Origin: Ramlibacter tataouinensis TTB310
GTDB taxonomy: Bacteria; Pseudomonadota; Gammaproteobacteria; Burkholderiales; Burkholderiaceae_C
NCBI RefSeq assembly: GCF_000215705.1
Contig: NC_015677.1
Span: forward strand, 1,562,001-1,626,000
Direction: 5' to 3'
DNA length: 64,000 nucleotides
The position numbers and the translations under genes were made by a program. The notes under the pieces are model-generated. The model was not told the DNA's origin. It did not search any database and saw only the letters and a list, made by a program, of their open reading frames with translations. The stretch's first letter is position 1, and every line of letters begins with the position of its first letter. Below, piece after piece: positions 48,959 to 59,078 of the stretch.

Positions 48959-49504
48959 TCACGGCCGGGCGCCCTTGCCTGCCGGGGCGAACAGCTCGCG
49001 GATCAGTGCCAGCTTGGGCTGCACGCCGGTGTTGGCCGCATCGAGCTGCAGCGCTTTGCTGTAGGCCTGGCTGGCCAGCTTGGCGTACACGTCGCCCAGG
49101 TTCTCGTGCGCGGTGGCGTAGCCGGGGTTGGTGCGGATGGCCATCTCCAGGGCGGCGCGCGCCTTGTCGAACTGGCCCTGGCCGGCGTACAGCACGGCCA
49201 GGTTGTTGTACGGCTCGGGCAGCTCGGGATAGTCCTCGGTGAGCTTGGTGAAGGTGGCGATGGCCTCCTGCGTACGGCCGGCGCTGGTCTGGACCACGCC
49301 CTTGAGGAAGCGCATCTGCGGATCGCGCGGCTTGGCCGCCAGGTACTGGTCGGCCTTGGCCAGCGCCTCGACATGCCTGCCCGAACGCAGCAGCTGGTCG
49401 ACATCGGCATAGTCGTCGGCGCGCGCGGGCAGGGCGGCTGCCAGCACGGCGGCCAAGGCCAGCAGGCGCAAGGCCGGGGGACGGAAGGGGCGTGCGTGCG
49501 ACAT
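48959..49504 (-). CDS. Periplasmic TPR protein
   Basis: 181 residues with a signal peptide (RPPALRLLALAAVLAAALPARA, cleavage about residue 34) and TPR repeats (LLRSGRHVEALAKADQYLAAKPRDPQMRFLKGVV; AIATFTKLTEDYPELPEPYNNLAVLYAGQGQFDKARAALEMAIRTNPGYATAHENLGDVY). The ATG at 49504 starts the signal peptide correctly; an upstream ATG at 49531 in the same frame would add nine residues. Precedes the cyclophilins on the minus strand and is divergent from cysS. Likely an envelope assembly/scaffold protein; no specific function. Confidence 0.84.
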   Translation of the reverse strand: MSHARPFRPPALRLLALAAVLAAALPARADDYADVDQLLRSGRHVEALAKADQYLAAKPRDPQMRFLKGVVQTSAGRTQEAIATFTKLTEDYPELPEPYNNLAVLYAGQGQFDKARAALEMAIRTNPGYATAHENLGDVYAKLASQAYSKALQLDAANTGVQPKLALIRELFAPAGKGARP

Positions 49505-49660
49505 GGAGGCCTTGGTCTGCGCTTGTGACATGCCCTCACACAGGGCTATATACTGCGCCGGATTGTAGCCGGGGCACCTCTCGAAGCGACCCGGTGCAAG
49601 CCTGAAACCAGCCTTCCGAACAGCGCCCGCCCGTGTGCGGCGCATGCCCTCCAGACATCC

Positions 49661-51037
49661 ATGAGCCTGCGCATCTACAACACGCTGACGCGTGCGCTGG
49701 AGGACTTCGTTCCGCTCGAAGCCGGCCGCGTGCGCATGTACGCGTGCGGCATCACCGTCTACGACCTGTGCCACATCGGCCACGCGCGCGCCTACGTGGC
49801 TTTCGACCTGATCCAGCGCTGGCTCAAGGCGAGCGGCCTGCGGGTCACCTTCGTGCGCAACATCACGGACATCGACGACAAGATCATCCGCCGCGCCGTG
49901 GAGAACGGCGAGACGGTGCGCCAGCTCACCGACCGCATGATCGCGCAGATGTACCTCGACTTCGACGCGCTGGGCATCGAGCGGCCGACGCACGAGCCGC
50001 GCGCCACCGACTACGTGCCGCAGATGCTGGACATCGTGCGCACGCTGGAAGCCAAAGGACTGGCCTACCGGGCCGAGGGCGGCGACGTGAACTACGCGGT
50101 GCGCCGCTTCCCCGGCTACGGCAAGCTCTCGGGCAAGTCGCTGGACGAGCTGCATGCCGGCGAGCGCGTCGCGGTGCTCGAGGGCAAGGAGGACCCGCTC
50201 GACTTCGTGCTGTGGAAGGCCGCCAAGCCCACCGAGCCGCCCGATGCGCAGTGGGACAGCGATTACGGCCGCGGCCGCCCGGGCTGGCACATCGAGTGCT
50301 CCGCCATGTCGTGCGCGTTGCTGGGCGAGACCTTCGACCTCCACGGCGGCGGCGCCGACCTCACCTTCCCGCACCACGAGAACGAGATCGCCCAGAGCGA
50401 AGGCGCCAACGGCAAGCCGCTGGCGCGCTTCTGGGTGCACAACGGCTTCGTCAACATCGACAACGAGAAGATGTCCAAGTCGCTGGGCAACTTCTTCACC
50501 ATCCGCGAGGTGCTGAAGAAGTTCGACGCCGAGACCATCCGCTTCTTCATCGTCCGCGCGCACTACCGCAGTCCGCTGAACTACAGCGACGTGCACCTGG
50601 AGGACGCGCGCGGCGCGCTCAGGCGCCTGTACACCGCGCTGGACGCCGTGCCCCCCGCGCCTGCAGCGATAGCCTGGGCCGACCCGCACGCGGCCCGCTT
50701 CAAGGCCGCCATGGACAACGACTTCGCCACGCCCGAGGCGGTGGCCGTGCTGTTCGAGCTGGCCGCCGAGGTCAACCGGGGCCGGTCGGCCGAGCGTGCC
50801 GGCCTGCTGAAGGCGCTGGGAGGCTGCCTGGGCATCCTGCAGGGCGACCCGCGTGCCTTCCTGCGCAGCGGCGCCGCCCTGGACGAGGCGACCATCCTGC
50901 AGCGCATCGAGGCGCGGGCCGCGGCCAAGAAGGCCAGGGACTTCGCCGCAGCCGACCGCATCCGCGCCGAGCTGCTGGCCCAGGGCATCGTGCTCAAGGA
51001 CTCGGCGGCGGGCACGACCTGGGAAGCGGCGTCATGA
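49661..51037 (+). CDS. cysS: Cysteine-tRNA ligase
   Basis: 458-residue class I synthetase. H38-I-G-H41 in CHIGHARAY with the zinc cysteine C29 ([10 protein letters not shown]), the C/H zinc ligands in HIECSAMSC and [10 protein letters not shown], and KMSKS as K270-M-S-K-S274. The C-terminal DALR-like helical domain includes [17 protein letters not shown]. Its stop overlaps the start of the AlkA-type glycosylase gene by four bases. Confidence 0.98.
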   Translation: MSLRIYNTLTRALEDFVPLEAGRVRMYACGITVYDLCHIGHARAYVAFDLIQRWLKASGLRVTFVRNITDIDDKIIRRAVENGETVRQLTDRMIAQMYLDFDALGIERPTHEPRATDYVPQMLDIVRTLEAKGLAYRAEGGDVNYAVRRFPGYGKLSGKSLDELHAGERVAVLEGKEDPLDFVLWKAAKPTEPPDAQWDSDYGRGRPGWHIECSAMSCALLGETFDLHGGGADLTFPHHENEIAQSEGANGKPLARFWVHNGFVNIDNEKMSKSLGNFFTIREVLKKFDAETIRFFIVRAHYRSPLNYSDVHLEDARGALRRLYTALDAVPPAPAAIAWADPHAARFKAAMDNDFATPEAVAVLFELAAEVNRGRSAERAGLLKALGGCLGILQGDPRAFLRSGAALDEATILQRIEARAAAKKARDFAAADRIRAELLAQGIVLKDSAAGTTWEAAS

Positions 51038-51684
51038 GCGATGCCGGCGGCAGCCCCGTCCAGCTGGCCCGGCCCGACTACTGGGAGGAGGCCTGCCGCC
51101 ACTTGGCCCGCAAGGACCGGGTGATGAAGCGCCTGATCCCGCAGTTCGGCGACGCCTGCCTGCAGTCGCGCGGCGATGCCTTCACCACGCTGGCGCGCAG
51201 CATCGTCGGCCAGCAGATCTCGGTCAAGGCGGCGCAAAGCGTCTGGGACCGCTTCGCCAAGCTGCCGCGCCGCATGACGCCCGCGGCGGTGCTCAAGCTC
51301 AAGGTGGACGACATGCGGGCCGCCGGCCTGTCGGCTCGCAAGATCGAGTACCTGGTCGACTTGGCGCTGCATTTCGATTCCGGTGCCATCCACGTGGATG
51401 CCTGGGACCGGATGGAGGACGAGGCCATCATCACGGAGCTGGTCGGCATCCGCGGCATCGGCCGCTGGACGGCCGAGATGTTCCTCATCTTCCACCTGAT
51501 GCGGCCGGATGTGTTGCCTTTGGACGACATCGGGCTCATCAACGGCATCAGCAAGAACTACTTCTCGGGCGACCCCGTCAGCCGCAGCGAGGCGAGGGAG
51601 GTGGCGGCCGCCTGGACCCCTTACTGCAGCGTCGCCACTTGGTATATTTGGCGCTCGCTCGATCCGCTGCCCGTCGCCTACTGA
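51034..51684 (+). CDS. DNA-3-methyladenine glycosylase II (AlkA-type HhH-GPD)
   Basis: 216 residues. The helix-hairpin-helix-GPD core has [31 protein letters not shown], with the catalytic Asp in the D-D of PLDDIG, and [22 protein letters not shown] at the N-terminal half. This is the minimal AlkA/MAG form lacking the N-terminal domain of E. coli AlkA. It removes alkylated bases such as 3-methyladenine. Translationally coupled to cysS. Confidence 0.93.
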   Translation: MSDAGGSPVQLARPDYWEEACRHLARKDRVMKRLIPQFGDACLQSRGDAFTTLARSIVGQQISVKAAQSVWDRFAKLPRRMTPAAVLKLKVDDMRAAGLSARKIEYLVDLALHFDSGAIHVDAWDRMEDEAIITELVGIRGIGRWTAEMFLIFHLMRPDVLPLDDIGLINGISKNYFSGDPVSRSEAREVAAAWTPYCSVATWYIWRSLDPLPVAY

Positions 51685-51736
51685 CGGGCGCGAGCGAGAA
51701 CAAACAAAGAATCAAAGATTCAGAGGAGCTGCAACC

Positions 51737-52714
51737 TTGGCCAAGAAGACCTTCCTGGACTTCGAGCATCCCATTGCCGAACTCGAGACCAAGATCGAGG
51801 AGCTGCGCTACGTGCAGACCGAGTCGGCCGTCGACATCTCCGAGGAGATCGACCAGCTCTCCAAGAAGAGCCAGCAGCTGACCAAGGACATCTACAGCGA
51901 TCTCACGCCCTGGCAGATCACCAAGATCGCCCGGCATCCGGAGCGGCCCTACACGCTGGACTACGTCGGCGAGATCTTCACCGACTTCATCGAGCTGCAC
52001 GGCGACCGGCACTTCGCCGATGACCAGTCCATCGTCGGCGGCCTGGCCCGCTTCAACGGCAACGCCTGCATGGTGCTGGGCCACCAGAAGGGCCGCGACA
52101 CCAAGGAGCGCGCGCTGCGCAACTTCGGGATGAGCCGGCCCGAGGGCTACCGCAAGGCCCTGCGGCTGATGAAGACGGCCGAGAAGTTCAGGCTGCCGGT
52201 GTTCACCTTCGTCGACACGCCCGGCGCCTTTCCCGGCATCGACGCCGAGGAGCGCGGCCAGTCGGAAGCCATCGGCCGCAACATCTACGAGATGGCGCAG
52301 CTGGAGGTGCCCATCATCACCACCGTGATCGGCGAGGGTGGTTCCGGCGGCGCGCTGGCCATCTCCGTGGCCGACCAGGTGCTGATGCTGCAGTACTCGG
52401 TGTACTCCGTCATCAGCCCCGAGGGCTGCGCGTCCATCCTGTGGAAGACCTCCGAGAAGGCGCAGGACGCGGCCGACGCCATGGGCATCACCGCGCACCG
52501 GCTCAAGGCCCTGGGCCTGGTGGACAAGATCGTCAACGAGCCGGTGGGCGGCGCCCACCGCGACCACAAGCAGATGGCCGCCTTCCTCAAGCGCGCCCTG
52601 AACGACGCCTGGCGCCAGGTGAGCGACCTCAAGGTGCGCGAGCTGCTGGAGCGGCGGTACGAGCGGCTGCAAAGCTATGGCCGCTTCACCGACACCAAGG
52701 CCGACGCCCGCTGA
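51737..52714 (+). CDS. accA: Acetyl-CoA carboxylase carboxyltransferase subunit alpha
   Basis: 325 residues, the alpha half of the carboxyltransferase of fatty acid synthesis. Motifs visible: coiled N-terminal helix ([29 protein letters not shown]), [22 protein letters not shown], and [20 protein letters not shown], the oxyanion-hole/acyl-CoA region. The TTG at 51737 is preceded by AGAGGAG seven bases upstream. Its end overlaps the tilS start by 38 bases, a coupling seen elsewhere in this order. Confidence 0.97.
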   Translation: MAKKTFLDFEHPIAELETKIEELRYVQTESAVDISEEIDQLSKKSQQLTKDIYSDLTPWQITKIARHPERPYTLDYVGEIFTDFIELHGDRHFADDQSIVGGLARFNGNACMVLGHQKGRDTKERALRNFGMSRPEGYRKALRLMKTAEKFRLPVFTFVDTPGAFPGIDAEERGQSEAIGRNIYEMAQLEVPIITTVIGEGGSGGALAISVADQVLMLQYSVYSVISPEGCASILWKTSEKAQDAADAMGITAHRLKALGLVDKIVNEPVGGAHRDHKQMAAFLKRALNDAWRQVSDLKVRELLERRYERLQSYGRFTDTKADAR

Positions 52715-53663
52715 GCCGCCGGGCCGCCCCGATCCCGTCCTGGCGCCGCTGCAGGCGCTGAATCCCCCGCACCCCCTGGGCGTCGCCTTCAGCGGCGGCG
52801 CCGATTCCACGGCGCTGCTGTTCGCCGCGGCCCGGCAGTGGCCCGGCGCGGTGCACGCGGTCCACGTGCACCACGGCCTGCAGGCGGCCGCCGACGCTTT
52901 CACCGAGCACTGCGCGCGCAGCTGCGAGGGCCTGGGCGTGCCGCTCCATGTGCGGCGCGTCGATGCCCGGCCGGCGGCCGGCGAGAGCCCCGAAGACGCG
53001 GCGCGTGGCGCGCGCTATCAGGCTTTGGCGGCCGCCGCGCGCGACGCGGGTCTGGCCTGCGTGCTGCTGGCCCAGCATGCGGACGACCAGGCCGAGACCC
53101 TGCTCCTGGCGCTCAGCCGCGGCGCCGGTCTGCCGGGGCTGGCCAGCATGCCGGCGCGTTTCGAGCGGCACGGCGTGGTCTTCCTGCGCCCGCTGCTGGC
53201 GGTGCCGGGTGCCCGGCTGCGAAACTGGGCCCGCGAACAGGCGATCGCCTTCATCGAGGATCCCACCAACGCCGACACGCGCTACACGCGCAACCGCATC
53301 CGGCGCGACCTGCTGCCCGCGCTCGAGCGGGCCTTCCCGGCCTTCCGCGAAACCTTCGCCCGCTCCGCGCGTCACGCGGCGCAGGCGCAGCGTCTGCTCG
53401 ACGAGGTGGCTGCCGCCGACCTGGCGGCCATGGGCGGCGAGCCGGACATCGGCGCCCTGCAGGTCCTGTCCTGCGCACGCCAGGGCAACCTGCTGCGCTA
53501 CTGGCTGAGGACCGTGCATGCCCAGCAGCCCAGCGCCGCCCAGCTGGATGAGCTGTTGGCCCAGGTGGCCGACTGCACGACGCGCGGCCACCGGCTGCGC
53601 TTGAAGGTGGGCGCCGGGTTCGTTCTCAGGGATGGTCCCCGGTTGCGCTTTGCCGGCGGCTGA
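52677..53663 (+). CDS. tilS: tRNA(Ile)-lysidine synthetase
   Basis: 328 residues. The PP-loop ATP motif [16 protein letters not shown] is near residue 37 and the N-type ATP pyrophosphatase domain continues with [27 protein letters not shown]. The substrate-binding TilS middle domain follows ([22 protein letters not shown]). It is about 100 residues shorter than E. coli TilS (432), ending where the second C-terminal domain would begin, a length common in Betaproteobacteria. It modifies cytidine 34 of tRNA-Ile(CAU). Confidence 0.94.
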   Translation: MAASPTPRPTPAEPPGRPDPVLAPLQALNPPHPLGVAFSGGADSTALLFAAARQWPGAVHAVHVHHGLQAAADAFTEHCARSCEGLGVPLHVRRVDARPAAGESPEDAARGARYQALAAAARDAGLACVLLAQHADDQAETLLLALSRGAGLPGLASMPARFERHGVVFLRPLLAVPGARLRNWAREQAIAFIEDPTNADTRYTRNRIRRDLLPALERAFPAFRETFARSARHAAQAQRLLDEVAAADLAAMGGEPDIGALQVLSCARQGNLLRYWLRTVHAQQPSAAQLDELLAQVADCTTRGHRLRLKVGAGFVLRDGPRLRFAGG

Positions 53664-53699
53664 TCGAAGAATCCCATGCGACAACCACAGGAGACAAGC

Positions 53700-54683
53700 A
53701 TGGGCATTTCCCGCCGCACGGCGCTCAGGCAACTCGGCGGCGCCTCGGCCGCGCTGCTGGCCTTTCCCTCGCTGGCGCAGCAGGGCTGGCCGAACAAGCC
53801 GATCCGCTACATCGTGCCGTTCGCCCCGGGCGGCACCACCGACATCCTGGGCCGCATCGCCGCCGAGCGGCTGACGCCGGTGCTGGGCCAACCCGTGGTG
53901 ATCGACAACAAGGCGGGGCAGGGCGGATCGATAGGCGCGGCGGAACTCGCCCGGGCCGCTCCGGACGGCTACACCATCGGCGGCGGCACGATCAGCTCGC
54001 ATGCGATCAACGCCTCGCTCTACTCCAAGCTGCCTTACGACCCCATCGCCAGCTTCGCGCCGATCACGGTCTACGCGACGCAGCCCAACGTGCTGCTGGT
54101 GCACCCCAGCGTGCCGGTCCAGTCGCTGGCCGACTTCATCAAGCTGCTCAAGGCCAGCCCCGACAAGTTCTCCTTCGGGTCGGCCGGCAGCGGCACCTCG
54201 CAGCACATCTCCGGCGAGCTGTTCAAGAGCATGGCGGGCGTGCAGATGCAGCACATCCCGTACAAGGGCAGCGGGCCGATGATGACGGACCTGCTGGGCG
54301 GCAACCTGCTGGCCGCGGTGGACAACATCGCCACGGCCATCCCGCACATGAAGACCGGCAAGCTGCGGGCGCTGGCGGTCACCACCTCCAGACGCTCCCA
54401 GGCCGCGCCGGAGGTGCCGACCTTCGCCGAGCAGGGCCTGGCGGGTTACGAGCTCGCCTCCTGGCAGGCCGTGTTCGCGCCGGCGGGAACGCCCCAGCCC
54501 ATCGTGGACCGGCTCTACACCGAGATCAGCCGGTTCCTCAAGACGCCCGAGATCCAGAAGCGCTTCGCCGACCTGGGGCTCGACCCGAGCGGCATGCCGC
54601 CGCAGGAGCTGGCCGCGCTGATCAAGGCCGACGTGCCGCGCCTGGGCAAGGTGGTGCGCGACAGCGGCGCCAAGGCCGACTGA
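53700..54683 (+). CDS. TctC/Bug-family solute-binding protein
   Basis: 327 residues. A Tat-like signal (RRTALRQLGGASAALLAFPSLAQ) is followed by the Bug-type binding fold: PIRYIVPFAPGGTTDILGRI (the conserved PGG motif), PVVIDNKAGQGGSIGAAE, and AGSGTSQHISGELFKSMAGVQMQHIPYKGSGPMM. Bug proteins bind carboxylate-type ligands and often work with TctAB transporters, absent here. AGGAGA precedes the ATG at 53700. It is downstream of tilS by 36 bases, but is likely a separate unit. Confidence 0.9.
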   Translation: MGISRRTALRQLGGASAALLAFPSLAQQGWPNKPIRYIVPFAPGGTTDILGRIAAERLTPVLGQPVVIDNKAGQGGSIGAAELARAAPDGYTIGGGTISSHAINASLYSKLPYDPIASFAPITVYATQPNVLLVHPSVPVQSLADFIKLLKASPDKFSFGSAGSGTSQHISGELFKSMAGVQMQHIPYKGSGPMMTDLLGGNLLAAVDNIATAIPHMKTGKLRALAVTTSRRSQAAPEVPTFAEQGLAGYELASWQAVFAPAGTPQPIVDRLYTEISRFLKTPEIQKRFADLGLDPSGMPPQELAALIKADVPRLGKVVRDSGAKAD

Positions 54684-54726
54684 GGCGCGCGCCGCGCGCC
54701 CTGGAAGAGCTGTGCCGCGCAGCAGC

Positions 54727-54732
54727 TAAAAT
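54727..54732 (+). promoter_or_regulatory. -10 box for lysC
   Basis: TAAAAT at 54727-54732, 67 bases before the lysC start. With a start of transcription near 54740 the leader would begin just before a terminator-like hairpin (next entry). No -35 match is visible. Confidence 0.5.
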
Positions 54733-54749
54733 GCGCGGTTCCCACAGGC

Positions 54750-54788
54750 GGCCCAGGCCGGCGCGACATGCCGGCCGGGCCTTTCTTT
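54750..54788 (+). terminator. Terminator-like hairpin in the lysC leader
   Basis: GGCCC-a-GGCCGGC (54750-54762) pairs with GCCGGCC-g-GGCC (54770-54781), seven-base loop, followed by TTTCTTT (54782-54788). It lies ten bases before the lysC ATG. It may terminate the tctC transcript, or serve as a leader attenuator if the TAAAAT at 54727 is the lysC promoter. Confidence 0.6.
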
Positions 54789-54798
54789 CGCATCTTCC

Positions 54799-56067
54799 AT
54801 GGCACTGATCGTTCACAAATACGGCGGCACGTCGATGGGCTCGACCGAGCGCATCAAGAATGTCGCCAAGCGCGTGGCCAAGTGGGTGCAGGCGGGCCAC
54901 CAGCTGGTGGTGGTGCCCAGCGCCATGAGTGGCGAGACCAACCGCCTGCTCGGCCTGGCCAAGGAGCTGGCGCCGGCCCGGCCGGGCGACGCCTACCTGC
55001 GCGAGCTGGACATGCTGGCCTCCACCGGCGAGCAGGTGTCCGTGGGCCTGCTGGCCATCGCGCTGCAGGCCGAAGGTCTGGAGTCGGTGAGCTACGCCGG
55101 CTGGCAGGTGCCCATCCGCACCAACAGCGCGTTTACCAAGGCCCGCATCGAATCCATCGACGACCGGAAGGTGCGCGCCGACCTGGCGGCGGGCAAGGTG
55201 GTCATCATCACCGGCTTCCAGGGCGTGGACGACCACGGCCACATCACCACCCTGGGCCGCGGCGGCAGCGACACCTCGGCCGTGGCCGTGGCCGCCGCGA
55301 TGAAGGCGGCCGAGTGCCTGATCTACACCGACGTGGACGGCGTCTACACCACCGACCCGCGGGTCGTGCCCGAGGCGCGGCGCCTGTCCACCGTGAGCTT
55401 CGAGGAGATGCTGGAGATGGCGTCCATGGGCTCCAAGGTGCTGCAGATCCGCAGCGTGGAGTTCGCCGGCAAGTACAAGGTGCCGCTGCGCGTGCTGTCC
55501 AGCTTCACGCCCTGGGACATTCCGGTCGAGGAAGAGGCCCGGTCCGGCACCCTCATCACTTTCGAGGAAGACGAACAAATGGAACAAGCCGTCGTATCCG
55601 GAATCGCCTTCAACCGCGACGAGGCCAAGGTGTCGATCCTGGGCGTGCCCGACAAGCCGGGCATCGCCTACAACATCCTGGGCGCCGTGGCCGATGCCAA
55701 CATCGAGGTCGACGTCATCATCCAGAACCTCTCCAAGGAGGGGAAGACCGACTTCAGCTTCACCGTGCACCGCAACGACTATGCGCGCACCGTGGACCTG
55801 CTCAAGACCCGCGTGCTGCCCACCCTGGGCACCGACCGCATCGAGGGCGATACCCGCATCTGCAAGGTCAGCATCGTGGGCATCGGCATGCGCAGCCACG
55901 TGGGCATCGCCAGCAAGATGTTCCGCGCGCTGGCCGAGGAGGGCATCAACATCCAGATGATCTCCACCAGCGAGATCAAGACCTCGGTGGTCATCGACGA
56001 GAAGTACATGGAGCTCGCGGTGCGGGCGCTGCACCGCGCCTTCGACCTGGACCAGCCGGCCGCCTGA
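54799..56067 (+). CDS. lysC: Aspartate kinase
   Basis: 422 residues. The kinase domain (1-260) has [11 protein letters not shown], the [28 protein letters not shown] motif and [20 protein letters not shown]; two ACT domains follow (about 265-422; [28 protein letters not shown] and [28 protein letters not shown]). The single-polypeptide, lysine/threonine-regulated class of LysC. The first step of the aspartate family (Lys, Met, Thr, Ile, diaminopimelate). See the hairpin leader at 54750. Confidence 0.97.
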   Translation: MALIVHKYGGTSMGSTERIKNVAKRVAKWVQAGHQLVVVPSAMSGETNRLLGLAKELAPARPGDAYLRELDMLASTGEQVSVGLLAIALQAEGLESVSYAGWQVPIRTNSAFTKARIESIDDRKVRADLAAGKVVIITGFQGVDDHGHITTLGRGGSDTSAVAVAAAMKAAECLIYTDVDGVYTTDPRVVPEARRLSTVSFEEMLEMASMGSKVLQIRSVEFAGKYKVPLRVLSSFTPWDIPVEEEARSGTLITFEEDEQMEQAVVSGIAFNRDEAKVSILGVPDKPGIAYNILGAVADANIEVDVIIQNLSKEGKTDFSFTVHRNDYARTVDLLKTRVLPTLGTDRIEGDTRICKVSIVGIGMRSHVGIASKMFRALAEEGINIQMISTSEIKTSVVIDEKYMELAVRALHRAFDLDQPAA

Positions 56068-56084
56068 AGAGCGCAGGCTTGGGG

Positions 56085-56090
56085 CATAAT
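56085..56090 (+). promoter_or_regulatory. -10 box of tRNA-Ser(GCT)
   Basis: CATAAT at 56085-56090, ten bases before the tRNA 5' end, typical spacing for a tRNA promoter whose transcript starts at or near the mature 5' end. No -35 match can be pointed to. Confidence 0.5.
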
Positions 56091-56100
56091 GCCCGCTGCT

Positions 56101-56193
56101 GGAAACGTGACCGAGAGGCCGAAGGTGCTCCCCTGCTAAGGGAGTATGCGGTGTAGAGCCGCATCGAGGGTTCGAATCCCTCCGTTTCCGCCA
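56101..56193 (+). tRNA. tRNA-Ser (anticodon GCT)
   Basis: 93 nt including an encoded CCA. The 5' acceptor strand GGAAACG pairs with CGTTTCC, the discriminator is G, the anticodon stem CTCCC/GGGAG closes the loop CTGCTAA (anticodon GCT), a long variable arm (TATGCGGTGTAGAGCCGCATC region) is present, and the T arm contains GGTTCGAATCC. All are features of tRNA-Ser. Confidence 0.97.
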
Positions 56194-56316
56194 ACAATCC
56201 TTCCCCTCCAGCCAACTCAGCCGTCGATGGCCGCCGCGGCCGCCGCATCGTCGAGCCCCGAGCCGCTAAGATCATTCCCCGCCCGCGCAGTGCCTCTTGC
56301 GCTGCCGTGCGCGTGA

Positions 56317-57531
56317 ATGCAAGCATCCCCCGACATCGCGCCCTACATCGGCAAGCTCGTCAATTTCCGGCGCGACCTGCACGCCCATCCCGAACTGAAG
56401 TTCGAGGAGTCGCGCACGTCCGGCCAGATCGCCGCTTGGCTGCAGTCCCTCGGCCTGCCGCTGCAGCGCGGCCTGGGCGGGACGGGCATCGTCGCGACGC
56501 TGCGCGGCAAGGGCCCGGATGCCCATGATCCCGCCCGCGCCCTCGGGCTGCGTGCCGACATGGACGCGCTGCCGGTGCAGGAGCTCAACACCTTCGATCA
56601 CGCCAGCGCCCATCCCGGCCGCATGCACGCCTGCGGCCACGACGGTCACACGGCCATGCTGCTGGGCGGCGCCACCCTGCTGGCCCGGCAGCCGGACTTC
56701 AACGGCACGGTTCACTTCATCTTCCAGCCGGGCGAGGAGGGCGGGGCCGGCGCGCGCCGGATGATGGAAGACGGCCTGTTCGACCGCTTTCCCATGAAGG
56801 CGGTGTTCGCGCTGCACAACTGGCCCGCGCTGCCGGCCGGTCAGATGGGCGTGCGGGTCGGGCCCATCATGGCCGCGACCAACCGCTTCGAGATCCGCGT
56901 GCGCGGCCAGGGCGGGCACGCCGCCCAGCCCCACACCACGGTCGACCCCATCCCCGTCGCCTGCGCCATCGTCGGCCAGCTGCAAACGCTGGTGTCGCGC
57001 GGCGTCGATCCGCTGGACAGCGCCGTGCTCACCGTCGGCAAGATCGACTCGGGGACCGTGGAGAACATCATTCCGGACCAGGCCTTCATCTACGGCACCT
57101 GCCGCACCCTGAGCACCGCGACGCAGAGCCAGCTGGTGGAGGGCATCCGGCGCATCAGCACCCACGTGGCGCAGGCGCACCGGGCCAGCGCCGAGGTGAT
57201 CATCAAGCCGGGCTACCCGGCCACGGTCAACCACCCGCGGGAGGCACGCTTCATGGCGCAGGTGATGCGCGCCCTGGTGGGCGTAGGCAACACCCATGCC
57301 GACGTGCTGCCCGCCATGACCGCGGAAGACTTCGGCTTCATGCTGGAGCAGGTGCCGGGCGCCTACGGCTTCATCGGCAACGGGGCAGGGGGCCGGCCGG
57401 GCGTCAACCTGCACAACGCCGCCTACGATTTCAACGACGACATCCTCGGCCTGGGCGCGGGCTTCTGGGACCGGCTGGCGCGCCAGTGGTTCGGGCAGGC
57501 AGGGACGAACGGGAAGGACATGCGCCCATGA
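56317..57531 (+). CDS. M20 family amidohydrolase (hippurate hydrolase-like)
   Basis: 404 residues. The di-metal site motifs are RADMDALPVQELN (Asp ligand), HACGHDGHTAMLLGGA (His) and QPGEEGGAGARRMMEDG (the catalytic Glu pair); the dimerisation lid domain follows (QGGHAAQPHTTVDPI). Members hydrolyse N-acyl or N-aroyl amino acids. Its stop overlaps the start of a TctC-type gene by four bases, so the two should act together: the binding protein may capture the substrate or a product carboxylate. There is no nearby transporter gene. Confidence 0.9.
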   Translation: MQASPDIAPYIGKLVNFRRDLHAHPELKFEESRTSGQIAAWLQSLGLPLQRGLGGTGIVATLRGKGPDAHDPARALGLRADMDALPVQELNTFDHASAHPGRMHACGHDGHTAMLLGGATLLARQPDFNGTVHFIFQPGEEGGAGARRMMEDGLFDRFPMKAVFALHNWPALPAGQMGVRVGPIMAATNRFEIRVRGQGGHAAQPHTTVDPIPVACAIVGQLQTLVSRGVDPLDSAVLTVGKIDSGTVENIIPDQAFIYGTCRTLSTATQSQLVEGIRRISTHVAQAHRASAEVIIKPGYPATVNHPREARFMAQVMRALVGVGNTHADVLPAMTAEDFGFMLEQVPGAYGFIGNGAGGRPGVNLHNAAYDFNDDILGLGAGFWDRLARQWFGQAGTNGKDMRP

Positions 57532-58508
57532 CATCTCGCCGAAACGCCCTGGGACTGGGGCTGGGTTCCCTGGCGGCCGCCGTGCTGCCGCTAGCCGCGC
57601 GCGCGCAGGGGGCCTGGCCGGAGCGCGCGGTCAGGATCGTCGTCCCCTACCCGGCGGGCGGCGTGAACGACGTGGTCGCGCGCATGCTGGCCGAGCACCT
57701 GCGGCCGCTGCTCGGGCAGCCGGTGGTGGTGGACAACCGCGCCGGTGCCGGCGGCACCATCGGCATGGACGCCGTCGCCCGGGCCCAGGACGGCCACACG
57801 CTGGCCTTCGCCGCGATCAGCCCGCTGACGCTGAACCCGCACGTCATGAAGGTGCCCTACGACCCGCTGAAGGATTTCGTGCCGGTGGCGCCGGTGATGT
57901 ATTCGCCGGTCTACGTGCTGGCGACGCCGCGCTTGCCGGGCGCCAGCTTCGAGGACGCGATCGCCGCGGCCAAGGCCGGGCCCGGCAGGGTGAGCATCGC
58001 GAGCTCGGGCTACGGCACGCTCGGGCACATCATGATCGAGCAGATCCGCCGCAAGTCGGGCGCCGACCTCACGCACGTGCCCTACAAGGGCGGCACCCAG
58101 CTCGTGACCGACGCCGGCGGCGGCCAGTTCGACCTGTTCGTCGCCAATCCGTTCGCGGCCATCAACAACCTGATCGCCGAAGGCAAGCTGCGCGTGCTGG
58201 CGGTGACCGGGCCGCGCCGCCTGGCCGCCATGCCTCAGGTGCCGACGCTGGCCGAGCTGGGCTTCCCGGAAGCCAACCTCACCTCGCTGTTCGGCTTCTA
58301 CGCGCCAGCGTCCCTGCCCGCCGAGGCGGTGCGGCGGCTGAACGGCGCCATCAACCAGGTGCTGGCCGACAAGGAAGTGCAGGAGCAGTTGCGCAAGCTC
58401 GACAATGTCGTGAGCCCCGGCACGCCGCAGCAATTCGCGGCGCTGATCGAGCGGGAGCACGCCGCCAACGCGCGCATTGTGAAAGAGGCCAACATCAAGG
58501 CGGAGTGA
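57528..58508 (+). CDS. TctC/Bug-family solute-binding protein
   Basis: 326 residues. A Tat-type signal (TSRRNALGLGLGSLAAAVLPLAARAQ) is followed by the Bug motif VRIVVPYPAGGVNDVVARML, PVVVDNRAGAGGTIGMDAVA, and later DLTHVPYKGGTQLV. Coupled by a four-base overlap to the M20 amidohydrolase gene and, by a 14-base convergent overlap, facing the leuD paralogue. Periplasmic; ligand probably a carboxylate such as an N-acyl amino acid or its product. Confidence 0.9.
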   Translation: MTSRRNALGLGLGSLAAAVLPLAARAQGAWPERAVRIVVPYPAGGVNDVVARMLAEHLRPLLGQPVVVDNRAGAGGTIGMDAVARAQDGHTLAFAAISPLTLNPHVMKVPYDPLKDFVPVAPVMYSPVYVLATPRLPGASFEDAIAAAKAGPGRVSIASSGYGTLGHIMIEQIRRKSGADLTHVPYKGGTQLVTDAGGGQFDLFVANPFAAINNLIAEGKLRVLAVTGPRRLAAMPQVPTLAELGFPEANLTSLFGFYAPASLPAEAVRRLNGAINQVLADKEVQEQLRKLDNVVSPGTPQQFAALIEREHAANARIVKEANIKAE

Positions 58509-59076
58509 GGTGCCGCGCCTCGTAGGCGGCGATCTCCTGCTCGTGGCGCAATGTCAGCGCGATCTCGTCGATGCCGGCCAGCAGGCACTCCTTGCGGAAG
58601 GGGTCGACGTCGAACCCTTCGATGCCGCCATCGGGAAACCGCAGCGTCTGGCGGGCGAGGTTGATGGCCAGGGAGGTCCCGGGCGCCGCATGCAGCTGCG
58701 AGCGCAGGCCGGCGACCCGTCCCGCCGGCAGCACGATGGGCAGCGCGGCGTTCTTGAACGAGTTCTCGAAGAAGATGTCGCCGAAGGACGGCGCGATCCA
58801 GGCCCGGAACCCGGCGCCCGTGAGCGCCCAGACCGCCGCCTCGCGCGAGGAGCCGCAGCCGAAGTTCTCCGCCGTCACCAGGATCTGCGCGCCCCGGTAC
58901 TCCGGCCGGTCCAGGATGAACTCCGGGTCGCGTTCGCGCAGGTCGCGAAACAGGAAATTCCCGTAGCCCGCGGAACGCGGATGGCGCAGGAAGCGCGCGG
59001 GGACGATCTGGTCGGTGTCCACGTTGGCGAGATCCAGCGGGACCGCCGCGGCATGCAGGGTGGTGAAGGCCTGCAT
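58495..59076 (-). CDS. LeuD-type aconitase swivel subunit (paralogue)
   Basis: 193 residues, small subunit of the isopropylmalate isomerase family. Motifs: VDTDQIVPARFL, the swivel-domain SGxAxGxFLF-like loop (SAGYGNFLFRDLRER) and FGCGSSREAAVWAL with the substrate-binding serines. Last gene of the four-gene minus-strand operon tctC-lyase-leuC-leuD. Because the operon lacks leuA and leuB and contains an isocitrate-lyase-family gene, this is likely a catabolic hydratase/dehydratase subunit and not leucine biosynthesis; a biosynthetic role cannot be excluded. Confidence 0.85.
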   Translation of the reverse strand: MQAFTTLHAAAVPLDLANVDTDQIVPARFLRHPRSAGYGNFLFRDLRERDPEFILDRPEYRGAQILVTAENFGCGSSREAAVWALTGAGFRAWIAPSFGDIFFENSFKNAALPIVLPAGRVAGLRSQLHAAPGTSLAINLARQTLRFPDGGIEGFDVDPFRKECLLAGIDEIALTLRHEQEIAAYEARHLTPP

Positions 59077-59078
59077 GC

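Noticed and set aside
51509..51736. N-terminal extension of AccA from earlier start codons
   Set aside because: That part overlaps the glycosylase gene and is not AccA-like; the TTG at 51737 has a strong AGAGGAG Shine-Dalgarno.
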